Shown: positions 7,988 through 16,092 of the stretch, piece after piece
Numbering within the stretch: the stretch's first letter is position 1
Layout: the number at the start of each line of letters is the position of its first letter
Source: Leptolinea sp. UBA5366
GTDB lineage: Bacteria > Chloroflexota > Anaerolineae > Anaerolineales > Anaerolineaceae
Direction: 5' to 3'
Assembly (NCBI GenBank): GCA_002407845.1
Contig: DHPK01000007.1
Span: 145,688 to 162,459 of the forward strand
DNA: 16,772 nt
The notes under the pieces: generated by a model
What the model saw: only the letters and a program-made list of their open reading frames with translations
The model's database searches: none
Told to the model about the DNA's origin: nothing
Position numbers and translations under genes: made by a program

Positions 7988-8905
7988 CTAATTTTTTGAA
8001 GGTTTTGAACGTCTGATCTGAACGAAGTTATAGAAAGCCAGCGCGAAGATGGTCGAAAGATAAGGCAGCGCCATCGTCAGTTCACTGCTGATGGACGAGT
8101 TTTGCAGCATGTTCGCCATCGATTGTGCCAGACCGAAGAAGGCGCTGGCAGCGACCACGCCCAGCGGATGCGCGCCCCCCAGCGTTGCGGCAGCCATCGC
8201 GATGAAACCGCGCCCGGCTGTGATGTTCTGCGCAAACATGGTGACGCCGCCCATTGTCAGCAGACAGCCGCCAATGCCGGACAACAGTCCGGAGAATGCG
8301 ACGGTTCCGATTTGCAGCCGGTCAGCGTTGACGCCAAGGCTTTTCGCCGCGGTCTTATTGATCCCGACGGAGCGCATGTGAAATCCGGTGACCGTTCTGA
8401 ACAGAAACAGATAAAGCAGGAACGCCAGCACAAAGGCAAACAGATCGACATAGGTCAGCGACCCGAACATGGTCGTCAGAATCGGCCAGCGGCTCAAAAA
8501 GCTGATGTCAATTTTGTCGAGCGCGACCAGATCTGTGCTGACATAAGCGCCTTTCATGCCGAAGATCAGCTGCATCAGAAAGGTCGTCAATCCTGAAATG
8601 ATCATATTGATTGAAACACCGACAACCAGCATCGCTCCTTGAAACTTGACCATGAAAATTCCGGCAACCCATGAGACAATCATGGCGGAAATCATCGCTC
8701 CGAGCAGCGAAAGCAGGACGGAACCTGTGTAGTAATTGACGACAATCGAAGTGAACGCGCCAGTCAGCATCGTGCCTTCCAGCCCAATATTAAAGATGAA
8801 AACCCGATTGCAGAGCGCAGAGCCAAGCGAAACATACAGGATCGGGGTCATCATCCGCAGCGTAGAGTTGAACACCACCGCGAGGTAATTCGCATCAAAA
8901 TTCAT
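7988..8905 (-). CDS. ABC transporter permease, nucleoside type (second permease)
   Basis: This is a 305-residue polytopic membrane protein of the BPD_transp_2 family, with about eight hydrophobic segments. The motif GRGFIAMAAATLGGAHPLG near residues 230-250 is the cytoplasmic loop typical of sugar and nucleoside importers of the RbsC/NupC class and likely contacts the ATPase. FNIGLEGTML near the N-terminus is characteristic of the BMP-linked nucleoside permeases. The ATG overlaps the stop of the preceding permease by four bases (ATGA), so the two are translationally coupled and should form a heterodimeric channel. It ends in a short basic tail (RRSKPSKN). Substrate type rests on family resemblance and on the salvage genes downstream. 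Confidence 0.9.
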   Translation of the reverse strand: MNFDANYLAVVFNSTLRMMTPILYVSLGSALCNRVFIFNIGLEGTMLTGAFTSIVVNYYTGSVLLSLLGAMISAMIVSWVAGIFMVKFQGAMLVVGVSINMIISGLTTFLMQLIFGMKGAYVSTDLVALDKIDISFLSRWPILTTMFGSLTYVDLFAFVLAFLLYLFLFRTVTGFHMRSVGINKTAAKSLGVNADRLQIGTVAFSGLLSGIGGCLLTMGGVTMFAQNITAGRGFIAMAAATLGGAHPLGVVAASAFFGLAQSMANMLQNSSISSELTMALPYLSTIFALAFYNFVQIRRSKPSKN

Positions 8906-10032
8906 GATGTCAGCCCTCCTTCCGCCGGGATTTCACCGTTCGAATGCTGAGGCGGCTCCAAAGGACGGGGATCAGTTTTCACCTGTCTTTTTCGGAATTG
9001 AATCACGATCTTCGCTGAGATGAACAGCGTGATAAAGCCCTGAATGATGCTCGAGATCTCCAGCGGAACTGTGGTTGAGCGCGCCAGTGCGCTGCCGCCC
9101 GTTGAGATTCCTGCCAGAAAAATGGAAGTGATCAGAATGCCGATCGGATTGTAACCGGAGATCAGCGCTGCATTCAACCCGATCCAAGCGAAACTTGCCG
9201 ATACATAAGTGTTATGCACGTAGCGGAAGTTGACGCCCAGCACCTCGATGATTCCGGCAATGCCGCAGACCATCCCGCTGAGCATCAGCATGCCGTACAT
9301 GATTTTCTTGCTGTTGATCCCGCCATAGTCACAAAAATGGCTGTTGTACCCATTCATGCGCGATTCATAGCCAAATGTTGTGCGGTTCATCAAAATCCAA
9401 GTCAGGATCACGAGTACGACCGCAATAATGAACCCCCAATGCAGCCGCTGTCCTTCAATAATCTTCGGCAGCCGGATGCTCTCTGCGATCAAGTGAGTCT
9501 GAACCAGCTTTGCATCAACGGTTTTATCCAGAAACACATTTTGCACAAAGTGCATCGTGATGAACGCGGCAGAATAATTCAGCATCAGCGTCGATATTGC
9601 GAGCGACATTTTAAACTTGTCCAACAGCCAGGCGGAGAACAGGGAGTAAAGCCCGCTGCCGGCAATTGCCAGCACAATTCCCGAGAGCAGTTTGAACCAA
9701 ACCGGACCCGGAAAATGGTAGCTGACCACTGCACAGATAAATCCGCCGACGATCATCTGCCCTTCGCCGCCAATCCCCATATAATTTGAGCTCCAGCATA
9801 ATGCCGCAGCCAGACCTGTGACAATGATTGGCGTGGCACGCGTCAGCGTTGTCAACAGGTAATATTCGCTGCCAAAAGCGCCATTGAACATGATCCGGTA
9901 AATCTTAAAAGGATTTTCACCGGAAATCATGATTGCCACAGCGCCGACCAGCAGCGCCAGAAATATCGCCAAAAACGGCTGTCCGAACGGCGCAAGGATG
10001 CTGCCGAGCTTTTTAGACCAGCTGGTTTTCAT
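8902..10032 (-). CDS. ABC transporter permease, nucleoside type (first permease)
   Basis: This is a 376-residue integral membrane permease, partner of the next gene. A hydrophobic segment begins at about residue 18, after a short basic N-terminus (MKTSWSKK). The typical YMGIGGEGQMIVGGF stretch, equivalent to NIGLEG in its partner, lies near residues 85-100, and ASFAWIGLNAALISGYNPIG forms the ATPase-contact loop. The last 35 or so residues are hydrophilic and rich in Pro, Lys and Glu. Its ATG (10030-10032) lies within the 3' end of the ATPase gene, a 20-base overlap. It belongs to the group that includes Bacillus NupP and spirochete or streptococcal BMP-linked permeases. Confidence 0.9.
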   Translation of the reverse strand: MKTSWSKKLGSILAPFGQPFLAIFLALLVGAVAIMISGENPFKIYRIMFNGAFGSEYYLLTTLTRATPIIVTGLAAALCWSSNYMGIGGEGQMIVGGFICAVVSYHFPGPVWFKLLSGIVLAIAGSGLYSLFSAWLLDKFKMSLAISTLMLNYSAAFITMHFVQNVFLDKTVDAKLVQTHLIAESIRLPKIIEGQRLHWGFIIAVVLVILTWILMNRTTFGYESRMNGYNSHFCDYGGINSKKIMYGMLMLSGMVCGIAGIIEVLGVNFRYVHNTYVSASFAWIGLNAALISGYNPIGILITSIFLAGISTGGSALARSTTVPLEISSIIQGFITLFISAKIVIQFRKRQVKTDPRPLEPPQHSNGEIPAEGGLTS

Positions 10033-11548
10033 GTTTACCTCCGGCCATCATCAGACCCAGTTCTTCTTCGGTGACGTTTCCGCGTTGGAATTCGCTGTTT
10101 ATTTTTCCTTCATAAATGACGTAAATCCGGTCAGAGAGCTTCAGAATCTCCGACAGATCGCTTGAAATCAGCAAAATTGCCGCTCCCTTCGAGCGTTTGT
10201 CGATCAGTTGATCATGAATGAAGTTGATTGCGCCAACGTCAATCCCACGTGTTGGTTCGCAAGCCAGCAGCAGCGGAGTGCCCTGCACAATTTCACGGGC
10301 AACGATCAGTTTTTGAGCGTTCCCGCCTGAAAGCGAACTGGTTTTCTGACGAATCGAATCCGCCTTAACATTAAATTCGCGAATAATGCGCTGCGCGAAA
10401 CTGTTGATATTGCGAATGTTCAGCATGCCGTGTTTCGAATATGAGGGATTGGCGTAATGTCCCATAATCGCAGTCTCGCTGAGGGTTGCCTGCGTCGCCG
10501 ACCCCCAGAGATAACGATCTTCCGGGATCATCGCAACACCCGCATTCCGAATTGTCTTGACGGATTGATTGAAAACGTCCTGTCCGTTGACCAGAATCTG
10601 CCCGCTGGTAGCATGCTTCAACCCAAACAATGCTTGAGCCAGTTCGCTCTGCCCGTTGCCTGAAACGCCGGCGATGCCGACGATTTCACCTGCGCGGACA
10701 TGAAGTGAAACATCATCCAATGACAGCGCGCCTTCCTCGCTTAAGAGCTTCAGATTTTGAACCGCAAGAACTTTTTCGGCTGCGTTCATTGCAGGGATTT
10801 CTGTCTCAACCAGATGGCGCCCGACCATTAAAAAGGAGAGTTCCTCGATTGTTGTGTCAGACACTGCCATTTCCGCGACCAGTTTTCCCGCGCGCATCAC
10901 CATCACCCGATCAGCGACTTCCATCACTTCATTCAATTTGTGCGTGACTATGATGATGCTCTTGCCGTCCGCTGCCAGTTTTTTGAGCGTTTTCAGCAGC
11001 TCATGAACTTCTTGCGGGGTGAGCACTGCAGTCGGTTCATCGAAAATGATGATTTCCGTGTTTTGATAGAGAACTTTCAAGATCTCGACCCGCTGCCGCA
11101 GCCCGACTGGCATCCCCTGAATTTTATCCGTCGGATTGAGCGGCAGTTCATAACTTCTGGAAATCTCAGAAATTAACTTGTTCGCCTGATCAAGGTCAAA
11201 GAAAAGTCCTTTGCGCGGCTCTTTCCCGTAAACAATGTTTTCCGCAACTGTGAAAGGATCAAAAAGCATGAAGTGCTGCTGAACCATGCCGATACCGCGG
11301 TCGATCGCCTGACCGGTATTTCGAATCTGGACGGGTTCACCTCTGAGCCGGATTGTGCCTGAATCAGCCTGTTCCAGTCCATATAACACTTTCATGAGGG
11401 TAGTCTTGCCTGCGCCGTTCTCGCCGATTACTGCCAGAATTTCGCCATGGCGGAGGTGCAAATCGATTTGATCGTTTGCCACCAGCGTGTCATAGGTCTT
11501 TACAATTCCTTCCATCTCGAGAATGACATCGCCGGATGGGTCTTTCAT
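10013..11548 (-). CDS. Nucleoside ABC transporter ATP-binding protein, two fused ATPase domains
   Basis: This 511-residue ATPase carries two ABC domains in tandem, the usual layout for sugar/nucleoside importers (RbsA, NupO). Domain 1 has Walker A GENGAGKTTL, a signature region PVGLRQRVEIL and Walker B IIIFDEPTAVLTP. Domain 2 has a degenerate Walker A (GVSGNGQSEL, Gln in place of Lys, normal for this family), signature LSGGNAQKLIVARE and CEPTRGIDVGA. In-frame ATGs lie at 11629, 11554 and 11548. I chose 11548 because GGAG sits 8 bases before it and only 2 bases before 11554, and because the residues before it are Gly/Cys-rich and unlike the family. It lies 143 bases after the binding-protein stop, with a strong hairpin between, and overlaps the first permease by 20 bases. 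Confidence 0.92.
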   Translation of the reverse strand: MKDPSGDVILEMEGIVKTYDTLVANDQIDLHLRHGEILAVIGENGAGKTTLMKVLYGLEQADSGTIRLRGEPVQIRNTGQAIDRGIGMVQQHFMLFDPFTVAENIVYGKEPRKGLFFDLDQANKLISEISRSYELPLNPTDKIQGMPVGLRQRVEILKVLYQNTEIIIFDEPTAVLTPQEVHELLKTLKKLAADGKSIIIVTHKLNEVMEVADRVMVMRAGKLVAEMAVSDTTIEELSFLMVGRHLVETEIPAMNAAEKVLAVQNLKLLSEEGALSLDDVSLHVRAGEIVGIAGVSGNGQSELAQALFGLKHATSGQILVNGQDVFNQSVKTIRNAGVAMIPEDRYLWGSATQATLSETAIMGHYANPSYSKHGMLNIRNINSFAQRIIREFNVKADSIRQKTSSLSGGNAQKLIVAREIVQGTPLLLACEPTRGIDVGAINFIHDQLIDKRSKGAAILLISSDLSEILKLSDRIYVIYEGKINSEFQRGNVTEEELGLMMAGGKHENQLV

Positions 11549-11614
11549 AGGCATCGCTCCGTAATTTGGGTCATCACTGTGCTTCCCGCAACCGCAGCCG
11601 GGAACGCTGTTACC

Positions 11615-11647
11615 AACCCTGCCCTGCATAAACAGCAGGGCAGGGTT
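11615..11647 (-). other. Intercistronic 13-bp perfect hairpin between binding protein and ATPase genes
   Basis: AACCCTGCCCTGC at 11615-11627 is exactly complementary to GCAGGGCAGGGTT at 11635-11647 with a 7-base loop. No T-run follows on the - strand, so it is not a classical terminator. It lies 45 bases past the binding-protein stop. In many ABC operons such hairpins protect the 3' end of the binding-protein mRNA or cause partial read-through, giving more binding protein than membrane components; that role is inferred here. A smaller 6-bp inverted repeat (TTCCCG/CGGGAA, near 11583-11604) lies next to it. Confidence 0.65.
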
Positions 11648-11691
11648 GTTTGACGTCTTTCGATTTTTTTAATCTTTATTACAAAAACTTC

Positions 11692-12735
11692 TTACGGATT
11701 CTTGTAATAGTCCTCTTCAAGCGGAACATCCAGCACAATTTCACCGCTGATGATCTTGTCAGCCGCAGCGCGGGCTTCGGCAATAATCTCATCCGTCAGC
11801 ACTTCTGTATTGCGCGGATTCACGCCTTCATCTGTAACATATGTCGCACCGACCACGCCTTCTTTCAGTCCGAGGGAAACGACTCTCGGCTGAATACCGG
11901 TGGTGAAGAATTCGTCAATGATCATGTCGGTCACAATCCCGGTGTATTTCACCTGAGTCGTGATGACATACGGATTATCAGGAGAGGTTCGGTCAAAATC
12001 CTGCCCCGATGTGTAGAATTTTTTCTCAAGCGCTGCTTCAAACGTGCCGAAGTCAGCCACTGCTGATGCGGCGTTAATGAAAACGCAGCCTTGGGCAGCC
12101 TGCTGAAGCGCGAGTTCTTTTGCCAGCGGAGCATCGGTGTAGGACTTGGTGTAATTGAAGATAAAATCTTCATTGGTCACTTCAGGATTAACCGACTTGA
12201 TGCCTTCCATGTAGCCATAGCGCCATTCGAAAGATCCCTGACCGGGGTTTGCGTGAACGCCGCCATATGGACCCTGCGGTTTCCCGGCATTTTTGCTGAC
12301 TTCGCCAGCGATGATGCCGATCAGATAGGCAGCTTCCTGCGGCTTGAAAATGTATGATTTTACGTTCGGATTGTCGCAGACCGTGTCTATCAAAGCGTAT
12401 TGTGCACGATCTGGAAATTGTGCAGCAACTTCATTGAGCGGATCAGCCCCCTGCCAGCCAACGACCAGCAGCAGATCGAACCCTTCTTCAACGGATGCGC
12501 GGATGTTTTCAGCCCAGGCGGCGTTGTCGGCACATTCAATGACTGAAAATTCGAGCGGATATTTTCCGGATTCTTTAATCTCAGCCAATTTTTCAACGAC
12601 CTGAGTCAGAAACGGGTTCACCCCAACCGGATCCAGGATCACTGCAACGCGCTTGACATCCTGAGCAGAAACCAGCCCAGTCATCAGAACTGTAAGCATC
12701 AATACAAGGGACAAAATGAAAACCATCTTCTTCAT
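11692..12735 (-). CDS. BMP-family (PnrA-like) nucleoside-binding protein of ABC importer
   Basis: This 347-residue extracytoplasmic substrate-binding protein should capture nucleosides for the ABC importer encoded downstream. A signal peptide is clear at residues 1-24: MKK, a hydrophobic core, then LVSA before Gln25. The mature part has the BMP layout: AVILDPVGVNPFLTQ, the conserved core near FDLLLVVGWQGAD, FKPQEAAYLIGIIAGEVS, and the FEWRYGYMEGI motif. The usual lipobox Cys is absent; the cleavage site looks like signal peptidase I. The start follows an excellent AGGAGG (6 bases spacing). First gene of the operon, with a promoter upstream and a hairpin after its stop. BMP proteins mostly bind purine nucleosides, which agrees with the salvage genes; exact ligand unknown. 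Confidence 0.92.
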   Translation of the reverse strand: MKKMVFILSLVLMLTVLMTGLVSAQDVKRVAVILDPVGVNPFLTQVVEKLAEIKESGKYPLEFSVIECADNAAWAENIRASVEEGFDLLLVVGWQGADPLNEVAAQFPDRAQYALIDTVCDNPNVKSYIFKPQEAAYLIGIIAGEVSKNAGKPQGPYGGVHANPGQGSFEWRYGYMEGIKSVNPEVTNEDFIFNYTKSYTDAPLAKELALQQAAQGCVFINAASAVADFGTFEAALEKKFYTSGQDFDRTSPDNPYVITTQVKYTGIVTDMIIDEFFTTGIQPRVVSLGLKEGVVGATYVTDEGVNPRNTEVLTDEIIAEARAAADKIISGEIVLDVPLEEDYYKNP

Positions 12736-12826
12736 AGATTTCCTCCTGAAATTTGGATCAAATCCGACCTATATCATCCTTTAACCCGACGTCTCCGGTT
12801 GCTATCAATCGGCTGTGAATAACAAT

Positions 12827-12855
12827 ATTATACGATAGAAAAAGTTGTAAGTCCA
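12827..12855 (-). promoter_or_regulatory. Sigma-70-type promoter of the nucleoside operon
   Basis: On the - strand, a perfect TATAAT (12832-12827) lies 17 bases after TGGACT (12855-12850), a 4-of-6 match to TTGACA. The predicted start near 12820 gives a leader of about 85 bases before the binding-protein ATG. I see no purine-riboswitch or other known aptamer core in that leader; it holds AGGAGG just before the start codon. Confidence 0.6.
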
Positions 12856-12860
12856 TGGAA

Positions 12861-12891
12861 ACTGAAACTGATTTCAGTCTGAAAATTTTTT
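12861..12891. other. Small inverted repeat in the gap after the methyltransferase gene
   Basis: ACTGAAA (12861-12867) and TTTCAGT (12872-12878) form a 7-bp stem with a 4-base loop, and a T6 run follows 7 bases later on the + strand (12886-12891). It lies between the methyltransferase stop and the operon promoter. On the - strand, the relevant one, no T-run follows the stem, so it is a poor terminator; read-through from the methyltransferase into the operon is possible. Confidence 0.3.
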
Positions 12892-12897
12892 ATTTAC

Positions 12898-13719
12898 TCA
12901 GCCAGCTTTTTTTCGACCGATAAACAGCCCATGATTGCTGATGCCCAGAATCGAAGGCTCCTCACACGTGCGCACATGGTATTCTGCCCAAAGTTTGAAT
13001 TCTTCTGAACGCATCGAATTCACATCTTCCGCCAGCAGCCTGCCAACGCCGTCCTGCGCGACATGATTCAATCGGTCAAGGTCGTATTTTTCGGCCAATG
13101 TTTCAATTTCGCCCGGGGTGGTAAACCAGGTGTCTGTCCAAAAACAGTCCTCGTCCGCTGCATACATCACGCCCTGTTCAATAATGCGCTGGTACCATTT
13201 CTCCTGCAGAAATTGTTTGTTCTGGGATGCCAGCTGAGAAAAGATGAAAAATTTATTGATATAAGCCAGGAACAGCAATCCCCCGGGTTTCAGCACACGC
13301 AGGCATTCGCTCATGACCAACTCCCTATCCGCGGCATTTGGCAGATGATAAATCGGACCCATACAGAAAACACAATCAAACGTTTCGGCTTCAAACGCAG
13401 ACAAGTCGCGCGCGTCATTGACAAATGCGTTTACCGGCAAATGCTGGTCACCGGCTTTTTTCTTCAAAATATCGATGTAAGAAGGCGTCAGATCAAGCGC
13501 TGTCACCTGCATTCCGAGCGCGGCATAATACAGCGCGTAAGCGCCGGTGCCCGCTGCCACGTCCAAAATCGACATTCCTTTTTCAAGGTATTTGTTCATG
13601 TAAACCAGCGCGGTCAAAAACTCGAGCCTGCGAATGTTGTCCGCTGATAAACGCGAGTCCTCATCATACTTTTCGTAAGATTTCACAACTGAATGTAAAT
13701 CTGACAGCTCTGCTTCCAT
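12898..13719 (-). CDS. Class I SAM-dependent methyltransferase
   Basis: This 273-residue soluble enzyme has a Rossmann methyltransferase fold. Motif I is ILDVAAGTGAYAL, motif II ends in ALDLTPSYI, the acidic motif III region reads FVNDARDLS, and motif IV is FDCVFCMGPIYHL, followed by ECLRVLKPGGLLFLAYI. The GPIYHLP sequence is typical of small-molecule methyltransferases of the UbiE/Methyltransf_11 type; the acceptor cannot be named. A start at 13752 is possible, but I chose 13719 because AGGAG (13728-13732) precedes it at proper spacing, and because a TATAAT at 13739-13744 would place the transcript start downstream of 13752. It is divergent from the glycosyltransferase gene, and lies upstream of the nucleoside operon on the same strand. 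Confidence 0.85.
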   Translation of the reverse strand: MEAELSDLHSVVKSYEKYDEDSRLSADNIRRLEFLTALVYMNKYLEKGMSILDVAAGTGAYALYYAALGMQVTALDLTPSYIDILKKKAGDQHLPVNAFVNDARDLSAFEAETFDCVFCMGPIYHLPNAADRELVMSECLRVLKPGGLLFLAYINKFFIFSQLASQNKQFLQEKWYQRIIEQGVMYAADEDCFWTDTWFTTPGEIETLAEKYDLDRLNHVAQDGVGRLLAEDVNSMRSEEFKLWAEYHVRTCEEPSILGISNHGLFIGRKKAG

Positions 13720-13738
13720 TTTCTTTTCTCCTGGTTCA

Positions 13739-13805
13739 ATTATACCTGTCATCCTGGCATTCAGCCTCTCGGAACAAGTCCCCTGGAAAGCAGGGGCGGT
13801 ATAAT
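13739..13805. promoter_or_regulatory. Divergent promoter region with palindrome
   Basis: Two perfect -10 boxes face away from each other: TATAAT on the - strand at 13744-13739 (for the methyltransferase) and on the + strand at 13800-13805 (for the glycosyltransferase). Between them CCCCTG (13780-13785) and CAGGGG (13791-13796) form an inverted repeat with a 5-base spacer that covers the -35 zone of the + promoter. Neither promoter shows a recognisable -35. A regulator site is possible. The + box lies 7 bases before the ATG at 13813, which would give a leaderless or nearly leaderless mRNA. Confidence 0.5.
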
Positions 13806-13812
13806 TCTACGC

Positions 13813-15441
13813 ATGAAAATTAGCCCGAAAAGCCTCCTAATCAAATTCGGCGTTCCGCTTTTTTTTGTTTTTTACGCGATGATCGGTATTCTGATCTATT
13901 CAGATTTCGGGTGTGGACCGGATGAGGGAATGGAACGGCAGACCTCGCTCGTCAATTATAAATATGTGCTTGAGACGCTCCGGCTGTCGGTAAAACCCGA
14001 GGTCACGACCTGGCTGGGATACCTTCCGCCGCTGCTTGAGTATCGCGACCGCTTTTATGGCACTGCTGTTCAGCTGCCGATGGTGTTGATCGAAAGCGCC
14101 GCAATGTTCAAGCTTGAACCAGCTCAGTATTACGGGCTGCGCCACCTCTATAATTTTGTCATTTTTTATTGTGCGATGATCTGCTTTTATTTGATTCTGA
14201 AAAAACGCATCAATCATCGCGGACTGGCGCTCACCGGCACTGCCATGCTGATCCTGACCCCGCGATTTTTTGCTGAAAGCTTTTATAACAACAAGGATAT
14301 TCTGTTTCTCTCCTGGTACATCTTCTCCTATTTTTTCCTGCTGCGCTGGCTTGAAAAACGCACGGCTGTAAATGCACTGGCAGCCGGAGTTGTCCTCGCC
14401 TTCACGGTCAACACTCGCATGAACGGCATCGCGCTGCTGCCAATTGCTGGGCTGATCGTGCTCGTTCAAGCTTTTCAGCATGAACACCGCGCCGTCGTGT
14501 CAAAGATCACGCTGAAAAGCGGGCTAATCTTGCTTGGGGCGTTCGCGGTCACTTTTTGGCTGATCACGCCAGTCTATTGGGAGCATCCGCTGCGCTCCTT
14601 TCAGGAAGCGCTCGCCTTCAACCTCAGTCATCCCAACCATGGCTCGGATGGAAATTTATTCATGGGTCAGCTGGTTGACTCAACCAAAGTTTGGTATTAC
14701 CTGCCGGTTTGGATTGTGCTGACTGTTCCGACGCTTTATCTTTTTTTTGCAGCAGCCGGCTTCTTTCGCATGATTGTTAAATCTATCAGGGCTGCAAAAA
14801 GCAGCGCCGAAAATGAGCATCGCTCAATTGATTTCCTTCTGACAGCCGGCGGCTTGCTGCCGCTGGCGATCATCATCCTCTTCCGGGTCACGGTCTATAA
14901 CGGCTGGCGCCATTGCTATTTTGTATATCCGTCCTTAATCTACCTCGCTTGCCTTGGAATTCAAGCGCTTTGGGGGCAGAATTCCAGCCTTTCTTTTTTC
15001 CCGAAAGTCAGACGCACACTGACTTTAGCCGGAATCGCGCTGGTTATGCTGGGAAATCTTTATTGGATTGTGCAAAACCACCCTTATCAGTTCGCCTATT
15101 TCGCGCCGATTTTTCGACAGTACGCGCCGTTATTTTCTGGTGACACCTGGGGAATCGCCAGTCGCGCCATGCTTGAACACATTGCCGAAACGGACAGCCG
15201 CACCCTGATCACTGTCAACCATGCCTACACCATCTCAGGCAGCATCAACCGCGGACTCCTGCCCGAAGCAGATCGCAACCGGCTCGATCTGGTGTATGAG
15301 TCTGAAAACGCGGACTATATCCTCTTCAGCCGCGACGACAAGACGTCCGCTCAGGCATCTTTTCCTGATTTTGAAAAAACATTTTCAATTCGGGTCGACC
15401 AAGATGAAATTGGGATTGTTTTCAAACGAAAGGACGAGTAA
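13813..15441 (+). CDS. GT-C (GT39/PMT-type) membrane glycosyltransferase
   Basis: This 542-residue polytopic membrane protein has about ten or more hydrophobic segments, starting at residues 12-30. An Asp-Glu pair lies in the first external loop (DFGCGPDEG, about 31-39), the usual catalytic position of GT-C enzymes that use polyprenyl-phosphate sugars. Later come TPRFFAESFYNNKDI (about 149-163), VNTRMNGIALLP (197-208), and VYNGWRHCYFVYP near 363-375, which resembles the conserved WRH.YF.YP loop in this group. A soluble tail of about 110 residues closes the protein. It probably adds a sugar to a protein, lipid or cell-surface polymer on the outer face; acceptor and donor are unknown. No Shine-Dalgarno sequence precedes the ATG. 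The stop is 3 bases from thiN, so both are probably one transcript. Confidence 0.8.
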   Translation: MKISPKSLLIKFGVPLFFVFYAMIGILIYSDFGCGPDEGMERQTSLVNYKYVLETLRLSVKPEVTTWLGYLPPLLEYRDRFYGTAVQLPMVLIESAAMFKLEPAQYYGLRHLYNFVIFYCAMICFYLILKKRINHRGLALTGTAMLILTPRFFAESFYNNKDILFLSWYIFSYFFLLRWLEKRTAVNALAAGVVLAFTVNTRMNGIALLPIAGLIVLVQAFQHEHRAVVSKITLKSGLILLGAFAVTFWLITPVYWEHPLRSFQEALAFNLSHPNHGSDGNLFMGQLVDSTKVWYYLPVWIVLTVPTLYLFFAAAGFFRMIVKSIRAAKSSAENEHRSIDFLLTAGGLLPLAIIILFRVTVYNGWRHCYFVYPSLIYLACLGIQALWGQNSSLSFFPKVRRTLTLAGIALVMLGNLYWIVQNHPYQFAYFAPIFRQYAPLFSGDTWGIASRAMLEHIAETDSRTLITVNHAYTISGSINRGLLPEADRNRLDLVYESENADYILFSRDDKTSAQASFPDFEKTFSIRVDQDEIGIVFKRKDE

Positions 15442-15444
15442 TTC

Positions 15445-16092
15445 ATGCGTCAGCCAACTTGTTACATCATCGGAGCTTCTGTCATGTCGGAAACCTTTTC
15501 GCCTGAACCGGATGATTTAGTCATCGCGGCGGACGGCGGGCTGCTCCACCTGCAGAACCTGCATATCACCCCTGATATCATCATCGGGGATTTTGACAGC
15601 CTCGGACGCGTTCCTCAGCAGCCTGAGGCAATCCGCTACCCTGTTGAAAAAGACGATACCGATATGATGCTGGCGATCAAATCCGGACTGGAGGCGGGAT
15701 TTTCACAGTTCATCCTGTATGGCGGATTGGGGGGCAGATTTGATCATTCGCTGGCGAATATCCAATGTTTGGCATATCTCGCTAACCGCAACGCACGCGG
15801 ATTTCTTGCCGGAGATGGAACCGTTCTCACGGTCATTCGCGATGGCGCTTTGCATTTCAACGCAGGCATGAGCGGGACAATCTCCGTAATCAGCTTTGGC
15901 AGTACAGCGGAAGGCGTGACGCTGCAGGGGCTGAAATACCCGTTGAAGGATGCAGTATTGAAAAATGACAGCACCCTCGGCATCAGCAATGAGTTCACGC
16001 GCAGCGCTGCCAGTGTTTCAGTCAGGAAAGGCTCTTTGATTGTGATCTGGTTCGCGGAGACCTTCGAAATCGGCAGCGTTCAATCGCGATAA
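15445..16092 (+). CDS. thiN: Thiamine pyrophosphokinase (thiamine diphosphokinase)
   Basis: This 215-residue cytoplasmic enzyme transfers pyrophosphate from ATP to thiamine to give thiamine diphosphate. Diagnostic motifs are AADGG (28-32), IIGDFDSLG (47-54), KDDTDM (69-74) and YGGLGGRFDH (92-101), which bind nucleotide and metal, and SNEF near residue 180 in the C-terminal thiamine-binding domain. AAAGGACGAG lies shortly before the ATG, overlapping the end of the glycosyltransferase gene 3 bases upstream. Length is normal for the ThiN/TPK family. Its 3' end overlaps the convergent nitroreductase gene by 13 bases. No thiamine riboswitch (TPP box) is seen, and none would be expected inside this pair of genes. 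Confidence 0.95.
   Translation: MRQPTCYIIGASVMSETFSPEPDDLVIAADGGLLHLQNLHITPDIIIGDFDSLGRVPQQPEAIRYPVEKDDTDMMLAIKSGLEAGFSQFILYGGLGGRFDHSLANIQCLAYLANRNARGFLAGDGTVLTVIRDGALHFNAGMSGTISVISFGSTAEGVTLQGLKYPLKDAVLKNDSTLGISNEFTRSAASVSVRKGSLIVIWFAETFEIGSVQSR

Noticed and set aside
12736..12820. Purine or SAH riboswitch in the leader of the binding-protein gene
   Set aside because: The leader is about 85 bases and I find none of the conserved aptamer core sequences or a convincing three-way stem arrangement.
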